Source of the DNA: Branchiostoma floridae
Lineage: Eukaryota > Chordata > Leptocardii > Amphioxiformes > Branchiostomatidae
NCBI RefSeq assembly: GCF_000003815.2
Contig: NC_049979.1
Span: 10,882,471-10,946,470 of the forward strand
Reading direction: 5' to 3'
DNA length: 64,000 nucleotides
The position numbers and the translations under genes are program-made. Position 1 is the first letter of the stretch. The number at the start of each line of letters is the position of its first letter. Below the pieces are notes generated by a model. It saw nothing but the letters and a program-made list of their open reading frames with translations. It made no database searches and had not been told where the DNA came from. Shown here piece after piece: positions 47,884-59,300 of this stretch.

Positions 47884-49419
47884 GGATTCAGTTGTGCTGG
47901 ACAGTCTGTGTCACAAAGTGAACACAGTATCAGTAGGATCAAGCCATGTAGGCACCAAATATTATTCTGTGTTTTGTGTTTTCTTTTACTCTTGTAAATA
48001 AGAGTTATTGTAAATCTTGTCTATAAGAAGTTGCCTGGTGTACTTAATGTTGTGCCATATGCATGTTCAGGTCTATTCAAAACTAAGTCATTTACAGACA
48101 TCATCTAGTTTGCCTAATGTTAGCTAACCTGAGTAGCATCCCTGTTACTCCCATATACTCGCTCACACCAATGTTGGTTGAGACCAAGAATCAACCAACA
48201 TGCATGCCTAAATGTTGACTTTTCTGTATATTCCATCACAAATACTGTGTTGCACTGCTTTCAGAAGAGTGACATACACAAGTGACATACCCACTACACA
48301 GACAGAAAAGCAGACATGATGGAAATATCTAATCTAGTACACTGTCACCAGATATGTCAGATCTCCAATAGATGGTAACGTCTCTTTCGTTGCAACATCT
48401 TTGAGAAAATATTTTTTTTGCATCAGTTTTCCTTAAGATTGATTTCATGTTTGCACTACTTTGCCAGTTTCAGGTTTAGATTTTGGATAGATGGGGTTTG
48501 CTGAGATACTTTCCTCGTGTCATGTAACATACCTACAGTTGTAAATATGTATATGTGGAAAAAGAATATGTATATGTGTGAAAAGGCATTATGTGAAATA
48601 AACCTTGGTGTAAATATCTTACAGATTTGCAATCAATTTCATAGAAGTTGGTGAATTGTTTGATATCAATTAAAAGTCACAATATTGTTTTATACTTGGG
48701 TCATATCTTTTTTTTCCTTAGGAATGTCTGTAAGATTATCAAGACTGCATTTATTAGGGACCCTTTGATTATTCAAGTAACTTTTCATGATAAAATGCAC
48801 CTGCAGAGCTAAGTTAGCAGTAGCAAGTAACACAATCTGTAGCTGCAAATATGGAAAAAGTGCAACTTTACTTTTGTTGGACAGACAATAATGGAACTAC
48901 ATCATGCATATTATTAAAACACAATAAAGAGCAGGTATGTCAAAGACAGACAATGCTCAAAATATGACAAAGGGTAACAAAACAATTTGCTCTCAGATAT
49001 TGAAGGCATGGATGTCTCATGATGTCATTGATGTAAGAGAGCATCTCATAACCACAAATAGGAGTCATATGGGTAAGTTAGCCAATCATTTGACATAAAA
49101 ACTTTTCTGTAGACCTACCATCATGAAAGTTGAGCTGCCAAAGAAAATCTGTGTCACAGGGATTATACAAAAATAAAATGTGCTGAATTGCAAGATGAAA
49201 ATAAATATTCCCAAAATTGGCATCATATAAGAATAACTGCCATTATAACTATTCTGGCCTGCAGAATGCCAGTTTGTCTGAATCATTGCTATTCAGCTCC
49301 AGAGAAACAAGCATGATCCAGATCACACTAGGCAAACTCCATCCATCATTCACTTTGTCCTGTGTCTGGGCAATCTACAAGAAATGTCTGTAAACACGTA
49401 AACAAAACAACCCTATCTA
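47884..49419. other. Convergent 3' intergenic stretch
   Basis: AT-rich DNA between the stop codons of two convergent genes. It contains AATAAA at 48597 (plus) and TTTATT near 48749 (a minus-strand poly(A) candidate for the glycosyltransferase). No coding features seen. Confidence 0.5.
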
Positions 49420-51782
49420 TCACAGCAGCCATGGCATGTCTTTCCTTGGAAAGTCCTTGGCAGTGAATCTGGTATCATACGGACGTTCTCCCCTCCACTT
49501 CAGCAGCTCCTGCAGACACTGCAGGATGACCGGGTCAAAGTTCAGGTCAAACTTGTTAGCAAACAGGTGATGACAGTCAATCAGCCACTGCATGTCTCCG
49601 ACTCCGAAAATGCACACGTCTCGCACGTACTTCCCCTGACAGGGTGGGTACTGCTTACCCTCGAAGTACACCCACTTGATGGCACGGATGGAGGACGACC
49701 ACGTGGGTTTGGAAAACCCACCCGGAGCTGATGGGAGTTTGTTCAGGGTGGCCCAGTAGAACTCGTCTGGGCTGAAAAATAAAAAACGTATGAAAATTTT
49801 GTCCACCATCTAAAATTACATAACATTTAATACATAACACATTTACACTATACGGATTTATCAATCCATTGTAACCACTATCTAGCTATTTTCTATGGAA
49901 CATATTAAACAACAGTCCATCTTACCATAAACCCAGGGCATGGAACACATTTTTCTACATATCTTAACTTAACTATAGATCCAACTGGAAACAGTTAGGA
50001 AACCATTGCAGCTTTTGCATGCTATAGTCAATATAGTAAAAAATCCTCATAGTACATGGTCTAGACATCATAAATCCCTGCATCACTTTAAGCTATACGG
50101 ACCTGTATAAGCAGATAGTATTTTTATGTACCTGTATGTGTCCTGAGACCACTCCAGTAGGTCCTTAGCTACCTTGTCTGTCAGCACCCAGCTCATGAAT
50201 GCACGGCTGGCGATGTAGTATGCGATGCCAGTATAAATGGTCACATTGTGGGGAGGGGGGCTTTTCCTCTTTTCTGTCTGAACCACTGACATCTGACCAT
50301 CCTGAAAGAAATTGTTGAAGGAGCAAACGTTAAGTAACATATATCCACTGCAGGTAACACTGGGGTAAGATTTCTAACCTTTGGTATCAATTCACCCACT
50401 AACTTTTTTAAAGACATTTTTCTCTTTTCACAAGTGTAGAACAAAATCCTACAAACTTGACATTGAATATGCAATAGGACAAAAATCTTCATGAATATTT
50501 TCATCAGGTTGTAGCAGAACCGACAATATTGTCCTGAGGAAGGTAGCAAAAGGACTACCAATATGCTGGCAAGCAAGTATCTCTTGATTGAGTGCTGAGA
50601 ACTTTGCTAGCCACACATCTAGTTTAATAATTTAAGTTTTTTTGCAAATTTTTCCCTGTGAGTGAGTGAGTGAGTAAGCTAATTGCAGGTAACATGGAAT
50701 GGCACTGACAAAAGTGTATGCGTCGACTCTACTTTAACGGTTAACTCTAGATTCTAAGTTGTTGGGTTTGACTTCTCTAATAAGCATCAGAATTATCATA
50801 TCTAGACTTACACTATTGGAGACTACATCGTGGACAAAGCGTGTCCTGTCCCCATGGATGTTGCTGGAAGACTGGACACCAGGAATGTCATTCTGTCCAC
50901 CAAACACTCTCAGCTGTGCAACAATCTCATTCTGCGTCTTGAGTGGGAAGTCCTGCCCAGCCAGGTTGATCACATAGCGCCATCTGACGGGGGAGCTGAC
51001 CAGGTCGTGCAGACAGTTCAGGTCTGCCTGTAGCCTGCTGTACCCGCCGTACACGACGGACTCCAGTCGACGGGAAATGAAAACATTGTCATAGCAGTCC
51101 GCCACTGCCGACAGCACCGCTCTGAACTCGGACGGAGACCTTTTGTCCACATGTATGCAGTATACGTTGTACGGAGTGTAGATGGAATGTAGTAACAGTT
51201 CTACCTGAGCAGCGTTCTTGTGCACGACGAGGATGTATGCTATGGGAAAGTCCCTTGTGTCCACTCCAGCTGACAAGTTCTGCTGCCAGTTCTGAGTATA
51301 GTCAAGACAGCTTGCAGCAGCAACATTCAAATGATGAGAATGTGAGAGAGCTGTGCTAGACTCAGTAAGGTCTGCTTTACTTTGGTTCCTTTGGAGTAAG
51401 TCAACACAGGTGTCCCAGGCAACAGGTCTTTGGGCATGAGTTTGTTTTGCGTGGTGACTTTCTCTTGTGCTGTGTCCAGTGACTCTGTTTCTGCTGCTCC
51501 TGATGTGGGAAAGAAACAAGATTTAAAGTTGATTCAATAGCATCTGGCCACCATGCAAGCAGTTCCATTTTATGAGTGTATTCATCTATAGTTCTGAGAA
51601 AAAAAGATGCCTGTGCCAAGTTACATCTGGAAAAGTGGCATGTACCTTTTGAGAAAGCTGGTAACATGTTGTTTCTTCACAGTCATGTAGTTTGATAAGA
51701 AAGCGAGCCCTACTGCAGCCATGAGGCACACCAGCAGGACCAGACCCAGCCTCCTCCTCCTGCAGGGCACCAGTACTCCCAT
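49420..51782 (-). CDS. Beta-1,6-N-acetylglucosaminyltransferase-like (GCNT family, GT14), complete, four exons
   Basis: Predicted Golgi type II membrane enzyme that adds branching GlcNAc to O-glycans or poly-LacNAc. Exons in transcript order: 51782-51646, 51499-50812, 50301-50132, 49771-49420. All are GT-AG, giving 448 residues, close to GCNT1/3/4 (about 430-450). Residues 1-11 are Arg-rich (CRRRRL) and 12-31 form a hydrophobic signal anchor. The catalytic domain starts with FPIAYILVVHKNAAQVELLL and continues with YNVYCIHVDKRS, VFISRRLESVVYGGYSRLQA, WRYVINLAGQDFPLKTQNEI, and TGIAYYIASRAF. SPDEFYWATL is the family signature near the C-terminus. A Pro-rich KRKSPPP segment precedes the third block. 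Family assignment is firm; acceptor specificity (core-2, I-branching or other) cannot be read. It is divergent to the RdRP gene. Confidence 0.93.
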
Positions 51783-51791
51783 GGTTCACAC

Positions 51792-52019
51792 CAGGACTGT
51801 CTCCAGCTAGGAATTATTTTCTGTCTCACTCATTGTTTGGGAGCCCAAATTGTTGATTCTTGTTAATAAAATCATTCTAAGTTACAAAAATACCCTTATT
51901 TTTCAATTTCATGTCACAAAGTTCAGATTTTTGGACGGATGGGGTGAATTTTTTTGGTCTGCCCCAACAAGCAAAATTCCATCCTGGTATTGGAGGGACA
52001 GGTCCTGGAGACAGCCCTG
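51792..52019. repeat. Interspersed element with CAGGACTGTCTCCAGC ends (copy 4)
   Basis: Starts ten bases upstream of the glycosyltransferase ATG (minus strand) and ends CCTGGAGACAGCCCTG. If transcription starts further out, this element forms part of its 5' untranslated region or a 5' intron. Confidence 0.6.
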
Positions 52020-52584
52020 ATTCACACAGCCTCCATCACCTGCTGCAGCACCTGGAGGAGTCACCTGGAACAACAGATAAAATATAAGCATGACATCACC
52101 ATGACACAGAGGTTGGTGAGTCCTGATAAACACAACATACTCATACACGCATGGTCATGCACACTATCTACATTTTTTTAAAAGTATTAAACCAACAGCT
52201 AACAATAACAACGGTTGAAAAAAAACTTTTAGACGCCCCCCTCCCCCGCCAACACCTACACAGCACCATAAAGCACAAATCATACCGCACGACTTACCGT
52301 GCACTGGAATGATTTGTCTTTCGGACATCTTTAGCCGTCATCGATATCCCTTTAAGCTACATCATTACCAGACCGGCTTGCAAGCAGCAACTTTTTGTTT
52401 TAACCGTGCACGGCCGTGCACCGTGTACCGTTAGAATTTCAGCGGCGACACCAAAACACCGGGATCTACTTCCGGGTGAACCGCTAGCACCCCTGGGAAC
52501 AAGAGCACGGGGCGGAAAGCACGAGCCTGGCATATCCGCACACCTGTTCAGGTGTCATGAATCATTTGATAAGTTCCGTGTCTG

Positions 52585-52745
52585 TAGTTTCGGGACACGT
52601 TACGTTTAACGTTACGAGTTTCGGTGCGCCTGCTTTTCTAGTGCACCCAACGCACGGAGGTTTTATCAAACAATGACGCCAAGGGGAAACCTGGTAGTTT
52701 CGATTATATATGGGCGGTACCGAAACCATCCTGGTTTCGGTCAAA
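52585..52745. promoter_or_regulatory. Cluster of GTTTCG/CGAAAC motifs with a TATA-like box
   Basis: GTTTCGG at 52587, GTTTCGGT at 52618, GTTTCGA at 52696, ACCGAAACC at 52718-52726 and its inverse GGTTTCGGT at 52732-52740 form a dense group. A TATATAT run sits near 52704-52710. GAAA cores in this arrangement resemble interferon-regulatory-factor sites. The cluster lies between the divergent glycosyltransferase and RdRP genes, about 0.6 kb upstream of the RdRP start. Function is inferred only. Confidence 0.45.
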
Positions 52746-52920
52746 TCAGCTAGGTTTCCTTCTATGAGGAGCTGCGTTTCGTCTCTGTTCCAGTATTCTG
52801 GAGAACCCGTTGTTTAGTCGAGGGGTAAAACTTCGACACAGCACTACCAGACTACCGTGTGAGGTAGAGAAGGCCTTTGGCAGCAGAGCTAGCTCTAGGT
52901 CAAGTGCACAAATCACCGCG

Positions 52921-52928
52921 TGACGTCA
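52921..52928. promoter_or_regulatory. CRE-type site TGACGTCA
   Basis: Full palindromic CREB/ATF consensus upstream of the RdRP coding start. The same octamer occurs between hnRNP L and GALM (22284) and upstream of the TIR gene (32772). Confidence 0.5.
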
Positions 52929-53346
52929 GCATTGGCACTGTGCCTGAAACTGAGCGGTGGGAAAACAACAGGTGCGAATGCAATTTCTATCATTATTATG
53001 ACAGTGCCATCTCGAAGTGGTATACCCATAACTGAAATCCCATATCAACTGCTAAGCTTTATGTGTATATTGGGCACATTACCAAACGACGGAAGTGAAT
53101 GCTTTCGGAGTGTTTGGGGCATTCATTAGCTGTGTTTATTTTGGGTGGGCCATAGGCATAGTAGGGCGATGTACATGTACCGTTGGACCCAACGATCAGT
53201 GCCTGAGCGCGGTGGAAAGTTTCTCACTGAGCTACAAGCTTAGATGGTCTTCAAAGTATACTAGCTAACGGATATCTTTTGCGTGAATGACTAATATTAT
53301 TCTAATTTATAAGACTGCTGAATGATATTTACTGTAAACAATAGAC

Positions 53347-56300
53347 ATGGAGGCAGCACAAGACGAAAGCGAGGAAAGTGTCACCGCCGGGCTGCAGGCT
53401 CTTTCTATCTCGACACCAACGACTGGCGACTCGCGAGAGACACAAACGCTTCAAGGAAAAGTCCACAACGCTAACAGTCCCGAGTCACAGGAATACGTCA
53501 ATGAGGTGTTCCTACAATTTACACGAAGTTTCTCCTGGCATGACGCTTCAGCACAGCAAGATGGTTCACATATCATCACATTTGCTCCCCTTGACTCGCA
53601 AGTCGTGAGCATGTCAGCTATATGCCATCAATGGTGCGGCGCCGTGGAAGAGGGAAAGCCTTACTGGCTGGAAATCCCCCCAAACCAGCTGTTGACGATG
53701 GAGCGATCGTCACCCAAGCCGACACAACTGACGTCTCTGCAAGTCTTGGATGTCGCCAGCGTCTCCTTTGGATGCTTCCTCGATCACAGCACCTATATCA
53801 GCCACTGGACGGAGGCATCTGACGAAACACTGGATATCACACTGCACCTAGAGCATGACATCCAGTCCCTGTCAGTGTACATGTCTGTTGATTATCCGTA
53901 CAGTGACGACCTAGGTCCGACAGAGAAGCTAATCATCCCCTACTCCGGCATCGACAATTTCGTCCTCGTGTGTTCTCGCGATAGTGAGGACATAACTCTG
54001 TTCTTTCCGCTCAACAGTGTACCCCGATGTTTCAAGACGAAGACAGTCACCAACAATTTTGGCGAACAGTACGCCCAGGAGGACAGGATCCTATCGTTCT
54101 CCTCCTGTACTGCCGACATCATGGGTTCCAGCTCGGTGCTGGCCGTGCACATCACCGACAGCTCAGCAGACGGCTCCGTTACAGAGGACGTGCTGCACAG
54201 GCTGCAAAAGGTTGGATTTGACGTCTACTTTTCGTCGACCAGAGTAAAACAGGCACCTCAAGCTACAGCTGACTTGAAAATATTCAAGGACTTCGCGGAC
54301 TTTTCGGTGACATATGCCTTGCACTGCCTGCTGTCGAGGGGTTACAAAGTCTCCGACCGTGTCCAGCCGTCCTTTTTTTCCAACTTGGAGGCTGCTGCGA
54401 GGCACGACCCAGTAGCTACAGCAGCCGCTCTTCACCAGGTGGCAGACGGCTGGGTTGACGGGGACTGCTTCTGTGACTTAGAGGAGGCATTTCAAACAGA
54501 GCTGGAGGTGGCGCGTACCACGGGCCCAAACGACGCAGATGATCTCCCCGACCATTACGTCTACGCGAGGAAGGTGGTGGTCACGCCCACTCAAATGTTG
54601 TTCCTCAAGCCCGAGCCTATCGTCGAGAACAGGGTGGTCCGAGAATACGGCGTCGACAACTTCATCCGCGTCGCTTTTCGAGACGAAGACTTCAACAAGC
54701 TTACTGCTCCGAACCCCAACTCCATCAAGTGCGTGACGACACGGGTGAAAGACGTCCTACAGAGAGGCATCAGGATCGGAGGGCGCCACTTCGAGTATCT
54801 GGGCTCCTCAAACAGCCAGATGAGGGAGCACGGCTGTTGGATGTACGCGGCTGAGGACGAGACGACGACGTCAGACATCCGCGCCTGGATGGGCGACCTG
54901 TCGCACGAGCGCTGTGTGGCCACGTACGTCTCACGGCTGGGACAGTTCTTCTCCTCCTCTCGGGACGCGGTCAACGTCAGCGTCGAGGACCGAAGCGTCG
55001 CCGTGATCGATGACGTCACGTCAAGTCAAAGGAGGTATACGTTCTCCGACGGCATCGGGAAGATCTCCGTCCCACTTGCTGAGAAGGTACTGTGATTGTG
55101 TCATTTTGGGTTGAATGATTGATTTAAACTTGGGAAATACAATGTTTCTAATGACTTCTACATCCATCAATGGTTTTATTAGGTTGGCAAACCACAATAA
55201 CAAAGTTCTTTGTGAACAACCAGAGTGCCTTAATACTTAATACCTATCTATAGAGCAAAGTACTAAAATTGCATCCAAGTTACTTTTTAAGTTTATCTAA
55301 ATTGCAATGTTTCTAATAATTTTCAGCCCCATTTGACAAATGACATGCGAAATTCAGCCCTGCGAAAATGAATGAAGTGTTACAAAATGTTGAATTAAGA
55401 TACTAATATTTTGATAGGTAGCGGCAGCTCTGGGTGTCTCCCCCGTCCCCTCCGCCTTCCAAATCCGGTACGGCGGCTGTAAGGGTGTGCTGGCGCAGGA
55501 CCCCAGCCTGGGCCACACGGACCTGATCCACATCCGGGGCAGCATGAAAAAGTTCGAGTCGGAGCACAAAACTCTCGAGGTGACGTCCGTCACCACACCA
55601 GGTGAAGACATAATTACATTCACGCTTTTTGAAACCCATCTGATTCACGTTCTCAACATTATTGCTTGAAGATATATAGCAGGTTATGGTGTCATGGGAT
55701 GCACGTCTCGTTGCAATTAGCTATACATGATAAAAATAGAAAAAAACTTCATCGCACAGCATGCAATTGTACAAGTTACAAAGTATGGCAATTTCTTCAG
55801 ACTAATCTACCTAACACAAGAGCGTGTAGTATTAAGTAATTTCTAACGTTTAGACATTTTCTTATGTATCCCACACAGGACTTGTCATATATGCATGGTC
55901 ACTAATTATATTATTCTCACTACATGTTATGCTGTTGCTCAATTTTCTTTTGTTCGGTATTTTATAGTTGATATTTATTTATGCCCTGCAGGTGCCCTGA
56001 GATAAGATAGGATAGTGATAACACAGTATTGATCGTATCCCAACCCTACAGGTGCCATGAGATAAATCATTAATGATAATACAACAGTGATGATATCCCG
56101 ATCCCGCAGGTTCCCTGAGCCTGAACAGACAGGCCATCACCCTGCTGTCTGGTCTCGGCGTGCCCGATGAAGAGTTCTTCAAGTTACAGGAACGAGTGCT
56201 GAACCAGCTGGCGGAGATGCTGCTTCTGGACGGGGCGGCTGTCAAGGCTCTGTCTGGTGCCCGAGTGGGCATAAAGTAAGTAATGATGTACGAGTTACTC

Positions 56301-59300
56301 TCCAAGCAGAGGTTAGGCTCCGGCTGTTTTTTAGTCGTTTTTATCGGGCTTTCTATGGCGAATTCCATCTTGCCGGGCCAAAACAGAACCGGCTGGCGTA
56401 CTCCAAGAAAAAGGACAAAATAGAAAGCCCGATAAAAACGACAGGAAAAACGTAAAAAAAACAGCCGGAGCCTAACCTCTGCTTGGAGAGTAGTACGAGT
56501 ACCATATGCAACAATGTCCATTACTCAATCGACTGGTCAAAGATTGTCAACAGAAAGATGACAAACGGTGTCTTTCGTCATTGACTGGCGAAAGACAGCA
56601 CAGCCCTTTGCCCGGAAGCCTAATCTTCGTCAACGCACGTAATGAGTAACTGAACGAATGATGATTGGGCAAATGACGGGATGGATAACGTACGTGAGGT
56701 TGCAGCTACTCAATTGAATGTGACCTACTCAACATAGGTTCATTGAGGAGTCATGGTCCTCCAGTGGATGATAGTAGAACAGCTTCATAGCCATGCCAGG
56801 TTTTAGATGTCCTCCTCTCTTGAATTACGGAATAGAAATGAAATGACAATTGAGACAATCAGTTCAGAAAGAATGTCGTCCATGACGTCGGTGACTTCTT
56901 GATCATCATCAAGATTTCTCAGAAAGGCCAGGCATGCTCAGTTCATGACCGTGTTTCACTAAGCGGACAGATATACATGTATATCTAATCGACCATGTCA
57001 TTCTCTTGTAGTTTCCAGGCTCTCCACAACAGCCGCATCTCCCTGACGACGGAGCCGTTCTTCCGGTCGATGCTTCTCGCTGTTTACCGGAATCAGATGG
57101 GCGAACTCCTCCGGCGAACCAGGATACAAGTAAGGGTTTTCAATTCCATGGAAGTAACCACACTCCTGGTATCCGGTTAGCTGCATCTGTCTAGCTTTGG
57201 CACACACCTCTAGATCTTATTGCTTCCTTAGAAAATAGCAAAAAAGCTATTAGAGGAGCGACCCTGGAATAGAAGAGAAAGGAAAACGTACCAAACCAAC
57301 TAAGACTTAACAAAGCAAAACATAACTTTTACTTTCTATTTGTTTATGACATCTCACACCAAGAGAGAGAGAGGGGGGGGGGGGTATCTCGTTGTTGGCA
57401 CTTAGCATTACTACAGCTAACAATTTTGTGACACCTGATTTCAGCTGCCCGCTGGAGAGGGCCGGATCATGATGGGGACAATGGACGAAACAGGCAAGTT
57501 GCAGTACGGACAGGTCTTCCTCCAGTACTCACGGGAAACAGACAGGCCACAGGCCGAGAAAATCGTTCATCAAGGTCAGGTCACCGTCACCAAAAACCCT
57601 TGTTTCCATCCCGGGGACATGCGGAAGTTCACGGCTGTGGATGTGCCGGAGCTGCGACACATGGTGGACTGCATCGTCTTCCCGTCGCGAGGACCTCGTC
57701 CCCACCCCGACGAGATGTCCGGGTCGGACCTGGACGGCGACATGTACTTCGTGACGTGGCGAGAAGGTCTTATCCTTCCGCGAGAGAACATCCCAGCTAT
57801 GGACTTCACCGCGCAGCCGAAAAAGGTCCTTCGCCGGCCCGTCCAAGTGTCGGACATGATAGAATTTTTTGCCGAGTACATTAGGAACGATCAGTTGGGG
57901 CTAATTGCCAATGCCCATCTCGTCCATGCAGACAAGGAGACAAAAGGCATCTTCTCAGAGAGGTGTATGGAACTAGCGAAACTCCATTCAGACGCGGTGG
58001 ACTTCCCGAAGACCGGCCAGTGTCCCGAGCTCAAGGGAGATCTCAGGCCCGACAAGTATCCAGACTTCATGATGAAATCAGACAAGCCACAGTACCGATC
58101 GGAGAAGATTATCGGGAAGTTGTTCCGCCAGTGTCAGGCGCTGGATAACGCCCAGCGCTTCAGTCCTGACCCTGTTGTGGAAGACGACGGGGTTGACCAA
58201 GACTTGATCCGCGAGGGGTTTGAGTCTTACACTGACGACGCACAGACGCAACTTAACATCTACAACACAAAGATAAGGTCCATTATGTCTTTGTATGGCA
58301 TAAGCAGTGAGGGTGAAGTGGTGTCAGGTTGCATTCTCAAGGTCAAGCAGCGACTGGGTCTACTGAAGAACGAACGTTTCGAGGTCACTGAATACGTCAG
58401 AGCGAGGTTCAAGACTCTCTGGAGAAAGACTCGCGCTGAGTTCTTCAGACAGTTTGACGAGGAGGAGGAATCGTCAACGGACAGACGTAGGGAAGAACAA
58501 CTGAAAAAGGCCTCGGCCTGGTATATGGTCACCTATTCTGACGATTACAACAACAAACCCCACGGAGCATCGCCCAAACTTCTCAGCTTTCCCTGGGTGG
58601 TATATGACGTTCTGGGAGGTCTGAAGAAGAGTGCTCATGGCCTGGACCCAAGACAAGTCTACAGGGAAGACACGAACAAGGCCGTGGTGTCCATATCCAG
58701 AAGCGTAATGGGGCACTCTCATTTGCAGCTGACACGAATCGAAGAAGCGCAGATCAAACAAGAAGAACTCTTTCGAAAGATACAGACGACAGTGGAAAGA
58801 GCTGTGGACGGCGTCAAACTCACCCTCATAGGTTCCGGTCTGACGAGGATTTGTAACGACAACTCAACAGTTGAAATCTTCATTTCGCGAATGGGCAGGG
58901 TAGAGGAAGACGTTTCTGACCCGCAAATGCTCCATTCAGTGTCCAATGCGGTCAGATCTGGTCTCGCGGAAGCCACGCACGTTAAGGCAGGAGAAGGATT
59001 GACGTTTCTCTTTAAAACAGGACCAAGAACAAAGTCGACAGTCCACATCACGTCAGCACTACTCTACCTGAGGAGGTCTGCTTACATTTACCTCCACACT
59101 GCACGGCGGCCGGACATGTTGGCGCTGCTGCACGTTTTAATGGACTGGGCGCGAAAGTTTCGCATCTGCGGAAAGAGCAGGGATGATATCGTCCCGGAAG
59201 AGGTTCTTACTTTGCTGTTTCTGAGCTTCGCAGAAACACACGGCTTCGTTCCACAGGTCCTAGATTCTGACGTCCAGGCTGAAAGTGAGGCGATCATCAG

